Below are positions 52,323 through 61,576 of a stretch of DNA of 64,000 nt, in pieces. The DNA is taken from the NCBI RefSeq assembly GCF_047731265.1, contig NZ_CP159835.1, positions 930,001 through 994,000 of the forward strand. Direction: 5' to 3'. The position numbers were made by a program, and so were the translations under genes. How positions within the stretch are numbered: the stretch's first letter is position 1; every line of letters starts with the position of its first letter. Below the pieces are notes generated by a model. The model did not search any database. It had not been told where the DNA came from and was given only the letters and a program-made list of their open reading frames with translations. This stretch comes from Patiriisocius sp047731265 (GTDB taxonomy: Bacteria > Bacteroidota > Bacteroidia > Flavobacteriales > Flavobacteriaceae).

Positions 52323-54230
52323 CTACAGTACGTTATCCATTATATCTTGAACACATTCAGGATTTAGCAGCGTGCTTGTATCCCCAAGATTACTCGTGTC
52401 TTTACTCGCTATTTTTCTAAGAATACGACGCATAATTTTTCCTGAACGCGTCTTTGGTAATCCATCAGTAAATTGGATTTTATCAAGTTTTGCAATGGGT
52501 CCTATTTGCTCTGTAATAATCTGATTTATTTCTTTTCTCAAATTATCATGGTTTCTACCTTCACCTGTCTCTTTTAAGGTAACATACCCGTACAAGGCAT
52601 TTCCTTTTACATCGTGCGGGAAACCTACTATAGCGCTTTCAGAAACTGCTGGATGTTCGTTTATAGCATCTTCTATAGGCGCGGTCCCAAGGTTATGACC
52701 TGATACAATAATAACATCATCTACACGTCCTGTTATCCTGTAGTATCCTACTTCATCTCGAAGTGCTCCATCTCCTGTAAAGTACATATTTTCGTATGCT
52801 GAAAAGTAGGTGTCTTTATACCGTTGATGATTTCCCCAAATAGTTCTTGCAATGCTAGGCCAAGGAAATTTTATGCACAGACGACCATCAGTTTGATTTT
52901 CTTTTATTTCTTTCCCATGTTCATCCATTAATACGGGTTGAATACCAATAAAAGGTAAAGTTGCATAGGTAGGTTTTGTTGGTGTACAAAATGGAATAGG
53001 TGTTATCATAATACCACCAGTTTCGGTTTGCCACCACGTATCAACAATAGGTGATTTTTTCTTGCCAATGTTATCATCATACCAGTGCCAGGCCTCTTCA
53101 TTAATAGGTTCACCAACAGTTCCTAAAACTTTTAAAGATGATAAATCATACTTTTCAACATGTTCAACCCCTTCTTTTGCTAATGCCCTAATGGCTGTTG
53201 GTGCGGTGTAAAACTGAGTGACTTTATGCTTCTCTACAATTTCCCAAAAACGCCCATAATCTGGATAGCTGGGCACCCCTTCAAACATAACAGTTGTTGC
53301 CCCATTTGCTAAAGGTCCATAAACGATATAACTATGTCCTGTTATCCAACCAATATCCGCTGTACACCAATAAACATCATTCTCTTTATATTGAAAAACA
53401 TTCTTAAAAGTATAGGCACTATACACCATATATCCTGCCGTAGTATGCACCATACCCTTTGGCATCCCCGTTGAACCAGACGTGTATAATATAAATAAAG
53501 GATCTTCAGCATCCATAACAGTGGCTACAAGTTCGTTTGAAGCTTCCTCTAATAAAGGTTGAAGCCATTGATCACGTCCTTCTTTCATATTAATTTTTGT
53601 ATTGATACGCTTTGCTACTAAAACAGATTCTACGCACTTACAATCTTCTAGCGCTTGGTCAACAATTCCTTTTAAATCAATAGTCTTCGCGCCGCGAAAA
53701 GATCCATCTGATGTGACCACCATTTTGCAATCTGAATCATTAATTCTGGTAGCAAGTGCTATAGATGAAAAACCTGCAAACACCACAGAATGTATTGCTC
53801 CTATTCGAGCACAAGCCAATACCGAAACCGCTAATTCTGGAATCATAGGCAGATAAACACATACTCTATCTCCCTTCTTAATTCCTTTAGCTTTCAACAC
53901 ATTTGCAAACTTATTTACACGATGGTATAAATCTTTATAAGTAATATGCTGCGCGGCTTCTTTTGGGTCATTTGGTTCAAACAAAATAGCTGTTTTGTCT
54001 CCTCTGGCTGCTAGGTGTCTGTCAATGCAGTTTTCAGTGATGTTTAATTTTGCCCCTTCAAACCATATTACTTCGGGCTTTTTAAAATCCCAACTAAGTA
54101 CATTGTCCCATTTCTTCCTCCAGAGGAAATGTTCCTCAGCAATTTCTTCCCAAAACGCCTTAGGATTGTCTACCGATTTCCTGTATACTTGATAATATTC
54201 TTCTAAATGTTTTATATGATAATTACTCAT
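52323..54230 (-). CDS. acs: Acetate-CoA (or propionate-CoA) ligase
   Basis: A 635-residue AMP-forming acyl-CoA synthetase that activates acetate, and often propionate, to the CoA thioester in two steps. Motifs are LYTSGSTGMPKGMVHTTAGY (P-loop, about 255-275), TVGEPINEEAW, DTWWQTETGG, YFTGDGALRDEVGYYRITGR and KTRSGKIMRRILRKI, which holds the catalytic, acetylation-controlled Lys. It is first in the minus-strand unit leading to the carboxylase subunits. Activation followed by carboxylation of the product is a coherent route, most simply propionate to methylmalonyl-CoA; acetyl-CoA to malonyl-CoA is the alternative. Confidence 0.93.
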   Translation of the reverse strand: MSNYHIKHLEEYYQVYRKSVDNPKAFWEEIAEEHFLWRKKWDNVLSWDFKKPEVIWFEGAKLNITENCIDRHLAARGDKTAILFEPNDPKEAAQHITYKDLYHRVNKFANVLKAKGIKKGDRVCVYLPMIPELAVSVLACARIGAIHSVVFAGFSSIALATRINDSDCKMVVTSDGSFRGAKTIDLKGIVDQALEDCKCVESVLVAKRINTKINMKEGRDQWLQPLLEEASNELVATVMDAEDPLFILYTSGSTGMPKGMVHTTAGYMVYSAYTFKNVFQYKENDVYWCTADIGWITGHSYIVYGPLANGATTVMFEGVPSYPDYGRFWEIVEKHKVTQFYTAPTAIRALAKEGVEHVEKYDLSSLKVLGTVGEPINEEAWHWYDDNIGKKKSPIVDTWWQTETGGIMITPIPFCTPTKPTYATLPFIGIQPVLMDEHGKEIKENQTDGRLCIKFPWPSIARTIWGNHQRYKDTYFSAYENMYFTGDGALRDEVGYYRITGRVDDVIIVSGHNLGTAPIEDAINEHPAVSESAIVGFPHDVKGNALYGYVTLKETGEGRNHDNLRKEINQIITEQIGPIAKLDKIQFTDGLPKTRSGKIMRRILRKIASKDTSNLGDTSTLLNPECVQDIMDNVL

Positions 54231-54303
54231 AGTGCTTCGTAAATTTTAAAGAGTCAAGATAGTGAATTTTCATTTTAACTTCGGTAAAAATTTTAGTCTA
54301 CTG

Positions 54304-54311
54304 TATCTTTG
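54304..54311 (+). promoter_or_regulatory. Candidate -7 element TATCTTTG abutting the pdeM start
   Basis: An exact TAnnTTTG match ending five bases before the TTG start at 54317. If used, transcription starts at or within a few bases of the start codon, giving a leaderless mRNA. It lies in the gap divergent from the acyl-CoA synthetase gene. Confidence 0.6.
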
Positions 54312-54316
54312 TTGTA

Positions 54317-54952
54317 TTGACATATTCCATAAAAATAAAAGAAGAAGATTTTATATTGCATCCATCAGGTGCTTTGTTTTGGAAACAAAAAGCTATGTTG
54401 TTGCTCGCAGATGTCCACCTAGGAAAGGTTACGCATTTTAGAAAACACGGAGCCGCTGTTCCTGCGCATGTTGCTTATGAAAACTTAGAAAAACTAACTG
54501 AAGTTGTAAATCATTTTCAGCCAGAAACTGTTTGCTTTTTAGGAGATCTATTTCATAGCACCATTAATAGTGAGTGGCAGGATTTTGTAAAATGGGTGGC
54601 CTATACCCCTTCAAAAGTGGTCTTAATTAGCGGAAATCACGACATCATCCCGAAATATTTATTTGAAGATATTAACGTTGAAGTTTTAGAAGAACAAATC
54701 ATTGATGGCTTTTATTTAACACATCATCCTACTGAACACAAAACCCTTTTTAATTTTTGCGGACACATTCATCCTGGAGTAAAAATGAAAGGAATTGGGC
54801 GACAAATAATGAAACTCGCGTGCTTTTTTAAGACAAAAAATCAACTCATATTTCCGGCCTTCGGAAGTTTTACTGGCAACTATATTCTTGAACCCACTAA
54901 AGACGATGAAGTTTTTGTTATAGCAGAAGGAGAGGTCGTTTGTGTAAGTTGA
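54317..54952 (+). CDS. pdeM: Ligase-associated DNA damage response endonuclease PdeM
   Basis: A 211-residue calcineurin-like metallophosphoesterase of the PdeM type. The metal motifs are LLLADVHLGKVTHFR (D-x-H), FLGDLFHS (GD), ISGNHD (GNHD) and FCGHIHPG (GHxH). It starts with TTG at 54317; the next Met is too far in, past the HPSGALFW segment conserved in the family. It is the fourth member of the ligase-associated damage response set, normally clustered with the exonuclease, ligase and helicase. Here it is separated from them by the acyl-CoA carboxylase operon and has its own promoter-like element. Confidence 0.9.
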   Translation: MTYSIKIKEEDFILHPSGALFWKQKAMLLLADVHLGKVTHFRKHGAAVPAHVAYENLEKLTEVVNHFQPETVCFLGDLFHSTINSEWQDFVKWVAYTPSKVVLISGNHDIIPKYLFEDINVEVLEEQIIDGFYLTHHPTEHKTLFNFCGHIHPGVKMKGIGRQIMKLACFFKTKNQLIFPAFGSFTGNYILEPTKDDEVFVIAEGEVVCVS

Positions 54953-55023
54953 TTTTACAAAAAGCTTAACCAATTAGAGCCTTTTTTTAGTATTTTCATA
55001 CGCTAAAAGGAAATTGACCAAGA

Positions 55024-55821
55024 ATGAAAAAAACACTCCAAATCCTAAACATTATACTTTTCGCCATCACTATTTACTTCAATTATGCATCTGCTGCAGG
55101 GGTATTTCACGATACAACACAAGCAATGGTGAGCGCAAAATACCACACTCTTTTTACCCCTGCAGGCTATGCCTTTTCGATTTGGGGACTTATTTACCTG
55201 TTGCTTTTAGGTTTTATATGCTATCAATCCCGAAGCCTTTTTGTGGAGGTGAGAGATGATGCTTTTATAGAAAGAACAGGATGGTGGTTTGTACTTAGTT
55301 GTATTGGGAATAGTGCTTGGTGTTACCTCTTCGTTGGAGATTACATTTTAGCTTCGACGTTTGTTATTTTCTTTATGTTGTTTTGTTTGATTCAAATCGT
55401 GCTAAAAAACTCGATGGAATTGTGGGATGCTCCTATTTCTGTAATCGCATTTTTATGGTGGCCTTTTGTGATTTATAGCGGCTGGTTAACCGTTGCTTGT
55501 ATTGCGAATGTAACCTTATACCTAACCAAAATAGGCTGGGATGGCTTTGGTATTTCTCCTGAAATCTGGACCATAATAATAATTAGTATTGCAACTGTCC
55601 TAAACCTTATTGTTACTTGGACGCGAAATATGCGTGAATTTGCACTTGTAGGTGCCTGGGCCCTGGTAGCGATAGGTTTTGCGAATACTGAAAGTTACGA
55701 GACGATAAAAGTAGCTGCCTATCTAGGTGCAGGAATTTTAATTTTGAGCAGCACAATTCACACATTTAAAAATCGGGCGACGAATCCGGCGATTAAATTT
55801 GCGGAGTATTTCAGAAAATAA
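55024..55821 (+). CDS. TspO/MBR-like tryptophan-rich membrane protein
   Basis: A 265-residue membrane protein with about seven hydrophobic helices, most like the long tryptophan-rich sensory protein (TspO/MBR-related) group of Bacteroidetes. Helices lie near residues 5-24, 44-66, 84-102, 106-124, 135-157, 175-197 and 203-245. Features include FTPAGYAFSIWGLIYLLLLG and the Trp-rich segment WDAPISVIAFLWWPFVIYSGW. TspO proteins bind porphyrins or lipids. The function in this long form is unknown. The gene is intact, 71 bases after pdeM. Confidence 0.75.
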   Translation: MKKTLQILNIILFAITIYFNYASAAGVFHDTTQAMVSAKYHTLFTPAGYAFSIWGLIYLLLLGFICYQSRSLFVEVRDDAFIERTGWWFVLSCIGNSAWCYLFVGDYILASTFVIFFMLFCLIQIVLKNSMELWDAPISVIAFLWWPFVIYSGWLTVACIANVTLYLTKIGWDGFGISPEIWTIIIISIATVLNLIVTWTRNMREFALVGAWALVAIGFANTESYETIKVAAYLGAGILILSSTIHTFKNRATNPAIKFAEYFRK

Positions 55822-55965
55822 TACTCGCATAGAAAAACCTTTTGAGCTTTGAATTTGTCATTTTTTTTAAACAGTATAGTTTATTTTTGGAAGGTCCCTA
55901 TGTTCTAAAAAATAATACACAGTACTTCCCGTTACGCAATTTGACAGGTCATCTTTATAAAGTAT

Positions 55966-56433
55966 CTAACCCGCAAAATTATAATCAGATGCTGCTAAAG
56001 ATACAGGTATTTGATCTCTTGAAAGCTCACCAGATTTGAGCTTAAAATATGTGGAGTCAATTATATTATATTCATTTAGTTTATCAATTAACTCCTTTGA
56101 AATTTTTATGTTTTTGCTTTCTTTTAAAAAAAGTCGATTATTCTGTTTATAAAACTCCGTTTCAAAATTAATTGGATTTGCGCCAATACTATCTTTCAAA
56201 TTCACCATTATACTATGCCGCCTGTACACTTAAAAATGAAATTGATTATCTTGCTCTGGTTCTTGAGTGATGTAATAAACTTCATTTTCACGGGTTCCTT
56301 CAGTACGAGTATAATCAAGAATAATGTTTTGTATGGCTTGATTTTTATCTCCGTTGCTCTCAACACCTTTTCTCCAAGTAGCACAGGCACTTATAAAGAT
56401 TGTAATTAAAATTAAGGATATGGTCTTATCCAA
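55966..56433 (-). pseudogene. Small lipoprotein gene with an in-frame stop
   Basis: A 155-codon minus-strand frame starting at ATG 56433. A signal peptide with lipobox precedes the acceptor Cys (MDKTISLILITIFISAC). At codon 68 a TAA (56230-56232) interrupts the frame, and the same frame continues directly with VYRRHSIMVNLKDSIG, ending NFAG at 55966. No frameshift is needed. I do not recognise the protein family. The second half could be re-initiated at the GTG right after the stop, but it would lack a signal peptide. A single recent nonsense mutation is the simplest reading. It occupies most of the 762-base gap before mfd. Confidence 0.5.
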
Positions 56434-56568
56434 TAAAATGTGCTTATTTTTATTATTGAAGACAATAAAAAAATCAATACTGCATGTATAAAACTCTTCT
56501 GGAATATTTGTAATGTTATCAAATTGCTAAAATTGAATTATTCTTAGATTCGAGCCTATTAAACAAAC

Positions 56569-56576
56569 TATATTTG
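56569..56576 (+). promoter_or_regulatory. Candidate -7 element TATATTTG before mfd
   Basis: An exact TAnnTTTG match ending seven bases before the mfd ATG. It implies a leader of only a few bases. Confidence 0.55.
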
Positions 56577-56583
56577 CAAGCTG

Positions 56584-59500
56584 ATGAGTAAAAAATTGGT
56601 TCGTTCCCTATTTTCAAAGTCCCGTGCTTTGAAAGAGTTAAACTCCCAGCTTTCTCAAGAAGGCAGGGATAACTGCGTCCTTTCTGGATTAGTAGGAAGC
56701 GCAGTTTCATTGGTACTAGCCGAAGCTTTTAAAGCTTCAGAAAAACCCTTTTTAGTAATACTCAATGATAAAGAAGAAGCCGCTTATCACCTCAATGATT
56801 TAGAAACTTTACTGGGTGAAGAAACTGTTTTGTTCTACCCTGGCAGCTACCGAAGACCTTATCAAATAGAAGAAACCGATAATGCGAACGTACTTTTAAG
56901 AAGTGAGGTTTTAAACCGAATTAATTCCCGAAGAAAGCCTGCTTTAATCGTAACGTATCCTGAAGCACTTTTTGAGAAAGTAGTTACTAAGAAAGAACTT
57001 GAAAAAAACACCTTAAAACTTTCGGTAGAGGAACACGTATCTATCGATTTTGTAAACGAAATATTATTCGAATACAAATTTAGAAGAGTTGATTTCGTTA
57101 CAGAACCAGGCGAATTTTCCGTACGTGGAGGAATCTTAGATGTTTTTAGTTTCAGCAATGATGAACCATATCGCATTGAATTTTTTGGGGATGATGTAGA
57201 CAGCATTCGCACGTTTGATGTAGAAACGCAGCTTTCCTTAGAACAGCTTAAAAAGATTTCAATTATTCCCAATGTGGATGCTTCGGCTTCGCTTAGTAAG
57301 CGCACCTCTTTTTTAAAATACATTTCCTCAAAAACAGTCGTCTGTTTAAAGAATGAAGAGCTCTTGAGTGGGGCTATGGACAAACTATTTGCAAAAGCAA
57401 CAGAAGCCTATTCAGAAAATGAAGGCGAAATAAACGTTAATAAACCTGCTGAATTATTTTGTACTTCGCTACTACTGAAAGCGCAATTAAAGGAATTTAC
57501 TAACATTACACTTCAAACAAAAAACACACTTGGTCTCAAAGAGAAAAGTTCGCTTTCGACTTCAACTGCGATTTCGATTTCTTTCAGCACTGTTCCACAA
57601 CCTTCGTTTAACAAGCAATTTAATTTGTTGATTGAAAATTTAAATACGAACACCGCAGACGGGTATACCAATTATATTTTTTGCAGTAGTCAATCACAAG
57701 CAAAACGGTTTCACGATATTTTTGAGGATGCTCAAGGACATGTAGATCAATTTGAAACGGTTGTGTTTCCTTTATACCAAGGATTTATTGACTACGAAAA
57801 CAGAAATGTTTGCTATACAGACCATCAGATTTTTGAACGCTACCATAAATTTAATTTAAAGAATGGCTATGCTAAAAAACAAGCCATCACTTTAAAGGAA
57901 TTAACCAACCTTGAAGTAGGTGATTTTGTAACACATATTGACCACGGGATTGGAAAATTTGGCGGACTTCAAAAAATTGAAGTAGAAGGAAAACAGCAGG
58001 AGGCCATAAAATTAATATACGGCGAACGCGATATTTTATACCTTAGTATTCATTCGCTACACAAAATTTCAAAATACAACGGTAAAGACGGCACCACTCC
58101 AAAAATTTACAAATTGGGTAGTGCGGCTTGGAAAAAACTGAAGCAAAAGACAAAGACCCGTGTTAAGAAAATTGCTTTTGATTTAATCCAATTATACGCA
58201 AAACGCAGGCTTCAAAAAGGGTTTCAATATGACCCAGACAGTTACCTGCAACACGAGCTAGAATCTAGCTTTATGTATGAGGACACGCCAGATCAAGGTA
58301 CTGCTACTGCAGATGTAAAAGCAGATATGGAAAGTGAGCGACCTATGGATCGTTTAGTATGCGGGGATGTAGGTTTTGGCAAGACTGAAGTCGCTGTGCG
58401 TGCCGCATTTAAGGCGGTGGACAATGGGAAACAAGTTGCTATATTAGTGCCCACTACAATATTGGCATTTCAGCATCACAAAACATTTAGTGAACGTCTT
58501 GATGGAATGCCTGTAAATGTAGATTACCTGAACCGTTTTCGCAGTACAAAGGAACGTCGTACAATATTAGACAATTTAAAGTCTGGAAAACTAGATATTC
58601 TCATTGGAACGCACCAATTGGTGAGCAAGGCTGTGGAATTTAAAGACCTTGGTTTGTTAATTATTGACGAAGAACAAAAGTTTGGAGTTTCTGTAAAAGA
58701 TAAGTTGAAGACTATCAAAGAAAATGTGGACACGTTGACATTAACCGCGACACCAATTCCTCGAACCCTTCAGTTTTCATTGATGGCAGCACGGGATTTA
58801 AGTGTCATTAATACACCTCCACCCAATCGCTATCCAGTGGAAACGCACGTAATTCGTTTTGGGGAAGAATCTATTCGGGATGCAGTGAGATATGAAATTT
58901 CACGTGGCGGACAAGTGTTTTTTGTACACAACCGTATTGAAAACATTAAAGAAGTTGCTGGTATGATTCAGCGTTTGGTGCCTGATGCTAAAATAGGAAT
59001 TGGTCACGGGCAAATGGACGGAAAAAAACTAGAATCGTTAATGCTCGGTTTTATGAATAATAAATTTGACGTCTTAGTTTCAACTACCATTATTGAAAGC
59101 GGATTGGACGTTCCCAACGCCAACACCATTTTTATAAATAATGCGAATAATTTTGGGCTTTCAGACTTACACCAAATGCGTGGACGCGTGGGTAGAAGTA
59201 ATAAAAAAGCATTCTGTTATTTTATAACACCGCCGTTTTCGGCCATGACCGATGAGGCTCGTAAACGCATTACCGCACTAGAGCAGTTTTCTGAATTAGG
59301 CAGTGGTCTTAACATCGCGATGAAAGATCTTGAAATTCGCGGTGCCGGAGATTTATTAGGAGGAGAACAAAGTGGTTTTATAAACGAAATAGGCTTTGAA
59401 ACCTATCAAAAGATTTTAGCCGAAGCCATTGAAGAACTAAAAGAAAAAGAGTTCAAAGATTTGTACTCGGAGTCGGAGCGGAACCAAGGACCCCGTGCTT

Positions 59501-59967
59501 TTGTAAAAGAAGTAATGATTGATACCGATTTTGAATTGTTATTTCCCGATGATTATGTGAATAATATTACAGAACGTTTAAACCTTTACACAAAGTTAAA
59601 TGAAATTAAAGATGAAGAAGGTCTTTTAAAATTTCAGGCAGCGCTCGAAGACCGCTTTGGTGAGTATCCTCAAGAGGTTGAAGATTTATTAAATAGTGTG
59701 CGTATAAAATGGATGGCGAGACAAATGGGACTAGAGCGCATCATTATGAAAAAAGGGAAACTCGTAGGTTATTTTATAGCAGATCAACAGAGCAATTTCT
59801 ATCAAACAGACTCGTTTTCCAAAGTATTGCAATTTGTTCAAACACATTCACAAACAGTTAAAATAAAAGAGAAGCAAACTAGAAATGGATTGCGCTTGTT
59901 GTTAACGATTGATAAAGCTACTTCTGTAAAAAGAATTGTGGGATTGTTGAGTTCATTTTCGGCATAG
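56584..59967 (+). CDS. mfd: Transcription-repair coupling factor
   Basis: Mfd removes RNA polymerase stalled at DNA lesions and recruits UvrA. The 1127-residue protein has the UvrB-like N-terminal module (about 20-260; YPGSYRRPYQ, FRRVDFVTEPGEFSVRGGIL). A CarD-like polymerase-interacting domain follows (about 443-510; LEVGDFVTHIDHGIGKFGG). The translocase core has Walker A CGDVGFGKTEVAVRAA (about 593-608), DEEQKFGV (motif II), TLTATPIPRTLQ (motif III) and the QMRGRVGRS motif VI. The C-terminal TRCF domain (about 980-1080) closes the protein. All parts are intact, so coupled repair should be functional. Confidence 0.96.
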   Translation: MSKKLVRSLFSKSRALKELNSQLSQEGRDNCVLSGLVGSAVSLVLAEAFKASEKPFLVILNDKEEAAYHLNDLETLLGEETVLFYPGSYRRPYQIEETDNANVLLRSEVLNRINSRRKPALIVTYPEALFEKVVTKKELEKNTLKLSVEEHVSIDFVNEILFEYKFRRVDFVTEPGEFSVRGGILDVFSFSNDEPYRIEFFGDDVDSIRTFDVETQLSLEQLKKISIIPNVDASASLSKRTSFLKYISSKTVVCLKNEELLSGAMDKLFAKATEAYSENEGEINVNKPAELFCTSLLLKAQLKEFTNITLQTKNTLGLKEKSSLSTSTAISISFSTVPQPSFNKQFNLLIENLNTNTADGYTNYIFCSSQSQAKRFHDIFEDAQGHVDQFETVVFPLYQGFIDYENRNVCYTDHQIFERYHKFNLKNGYAKKQAITLKELTNLEVGDFVTHIDHGIGKFGGLQKIEVEGKQQEAIKLIYGERDILYLSIHSLHKISKYNGKDGTTPKIYKLGSAAWKKLKQKTKTRVKKIAFDLIQLYAKRRLQKGFQYDPDSYLQHELESSFMYEDTPDQGTATADVKADMESERPMDRLVCGDVGFGKTEVAVRAAFKAVDNGKQVAILVPTTILAFQHHKTFSERLDGMPVNVDYLNRFRSTKERRTILDNLKSGKLDILIGTHQLVSKAVEFKDLGLLIIDEEQKFGVSVKDKLKTIKENVDTLTLTATPIPRTLQFSLMAARDLSVINTPPPNRYPVETHVIRFGEESIRDAVRYEISRGGQVFFVHNRIENIKEVAGMIQRLVPDAKIGIGHGQMDGKKLESLMLGFMNNKFDVLVSTTIIESGLDVPNANTIFINNANNFGLSDLHQMRGRVGRSNKKAFCYFITPPFSAMTDEARKRITALEQFSELGSGLNIAMKDLEIRGAGDLLGGEQSGFINEIGFETYQKILAEAIEELKEKEFKDLYSESERNQGPRAFVKEVMIDTDFELLFPDDYVNNITERLNLYTKLNEIKDEEGLLKFQAALEDRFGEYPQEVEDLLNSVRIKWMARQMGLERIIMKKGKLVGYFIADQQSNFYQTDSFSKVLQFVQTHSQTVKIKEKQTRNGLRLLLTIDKATSVKRIVGLLSSFSA

Positions 59968-59985
59968 CACTCGATTACAATCTTG

Positions 59986-59993
59986 TATCTTTA
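59986..59993 (+). promoter_or_regulatory. Candidate -7 element TATCTTTA
   Basis: A one-mismatch TAnnTTTG element ending ten bases before the ATG at 60004. It lies inside the longer frame opening at 59983 and so favours the later start. Confidence 0.45.
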
Positions 59994-60003
59994 TAAAAAT
60001 ACG

Positions 60004-61338
60004 ATGATGATTAAAAAGCTATTTTTTCTTTTATTATTTCCAGTTATTGCCTTTTCACAACAAGCAATGAAAGGTCATTTTAATCCAGCCGAAGGGTACA
60101 CATTTGCAATTTTATACAGGATTGCTCCTGATAATGTCTTTTATGTGGCAGACTCAAATATCGCGGCAGATGGCACTTTTAAAATAACCTTACCAAAAGA
60201 TTTAAAACCAGGTATGCATCGCATTGTATACAATGTACCCCAAGATCAATATTTCTTCGATTTTATTTACAATGGAAAAGAAGATATAGAATTTAATTTT
60301 TCAAACAAAGAAGGTGCTATATTTCTTGTTTCTGATGAAAATAAACTCTGGACCAACTATCGCAAAGAAAGCGGCATGTTTGAAAAAGAACTTACAACAC
60401 AATTTACAGAAACTAGTTTCAACAAAAAAGAAGTACGCAAGCTACTAAAAGAAAAAAAAGGGTGGCTTGATAGTGTGCAAAAACAAGCTAAAGGCACTAC
60501 AGCATACACCTTTATAAATGTCACCAAGCCTTATTTTCCTTCAAAATTAGAAGATATACAAGATTATAAAATAGCAGCAAAAAAAGACTTGTTAGAAGTT
60601 ATGGATGTGTCAAATCCATTACTTCAAAACTCTGCCATTCTTTTAGAACAATCATTAAAGTATATTTTTAATCATTCTGACCCCGAAAATAAAATAGCAT
60701 CGCGAAAGGAGCATATAGATTTACTAGTCGAAAAGTTACAAAGCACAACACCGCAATATCAAAAAAACTTACTCAAGAATGTATATGACTTTATGATCGT
60801 TAATGAACAATTAGAACTCTCTAATTATCTGGCTGAAAAACACCTCATCGCTATTTCCGAAAGCGCCAATGACCCTTATCTCGCTGCTGCTTTAAGATTA
60901 ACAAAAAGTCTCTCATTAGGTAAAGTAGCCCCAGATTTTTCGTGGCCTGCATTCAAAGAAATTACTAAAAAACCAGGTTCTCTTTTGACACTAGATGGTG
61001 CTGAAAATTATATTGTTTTTTTTTGGAGCAGCCTTTGTTCGCATTGTCTTGAAGAAGTGCCTATTCTTCATGAATATATGGCTGCCTTACCTGAAAACAA
61101 ATTTAAAGTAATTGCTGTAGGCCTTGAAGATTTTGAACAAGAATGGACTCCAAAAGCTGCGCAGTTTTCGGGTTTCACGAACGTTCTTGGGTTAGGCAAA
61201 TGGAATAACGAGATTGGCAATAAATACGATGTTACTGAAACACCAAGTTATTATCTTTTAGATAAAGACAAAAAAATCGTAGCAAAACCTGAAACATTGG
61301 AAGACTTGATATTGCTAGTAGAAGCTAGAGATGAATAA
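60004..61338 (+). CDS. TlpA-like thioredoxin-fold protein with N-terminal DUF4369-like domain
   Basis: A 444-residue exported redox protein from ATG 60004 (the next codon is also ATG). The signal peptide MMIKKLFFLLLFPVIAFSQQ is followed by a DUF4369-like beta domain (about 25-110) and a helical linker. The C-terminal thioredoxin/AhpC-TSA domain (about 300-440) has the redox motif FFWSSLCSHCLEEVP (CSHC) and the cis-Pro segment VTETPSYYLLD. Such proteins act in periplasmic disulfide reduction, often for c-type cytochrome or envelope maturation. It lies 36 bases after mfd but probably has its own promoter. Confidence 0.87.
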   Translation: MMIKKLFFLLLFPVIAFSQQAMKGHFNPAEGYTFAILYRIAPDNVFYVADSNIAADGTFKITLPKDLKPGMHRIVYNVPQDQYFFDFIYNGKEDIEFNFSNKEGAIFLVSDENKLWTNYRKESGMFEKELTTQFTETSFNKKEVRKLLKEKKGWLDSVQKQAKGTTAYTFINVTKPYFPSKLEDIQDYKIAAKKDLLEVMDVSNPLLQNSAILLEQSLKYIFNHSDPENKIASRKEHIDLLVEKLQSTTPQYQKNLLKNVYDFMIVNEQLELSNYLAEKHLIAISESANDPYLAAALRLTKSLSLGKVAPDFSWPAFKEITKKPGSLLTLDGAENYIVFFWSSLCSHCLEEVPILHEYMAALPENKFKVIAVGLEDFEQEWTPKAAQFSGFTNVLGLGKWNNEIGNKYDVTETPSYYLLDKDKKIVAKPETLEDLILLVEARDE

Positions 61339-61576
61339 ACGCTTTCGTGGCAAAGATTCAGTGTATTGATTACAAAAATCTAACTAAAACACGATTTTAT
61401 ATTTAATTAATGTCTTTCAAAATTTTTAAAGCTGTAAAATAATTATGGTTGCATATATTCCTTAACCCCTATAAAAAATATTATGTCAGGTAAATGACGG
61501 GTAAAATGATACCGTTAAAATTGGTCAACTTGAAACTAGGCTGTAGTATTGCTTTATAATTCAAAAATCAAATACA

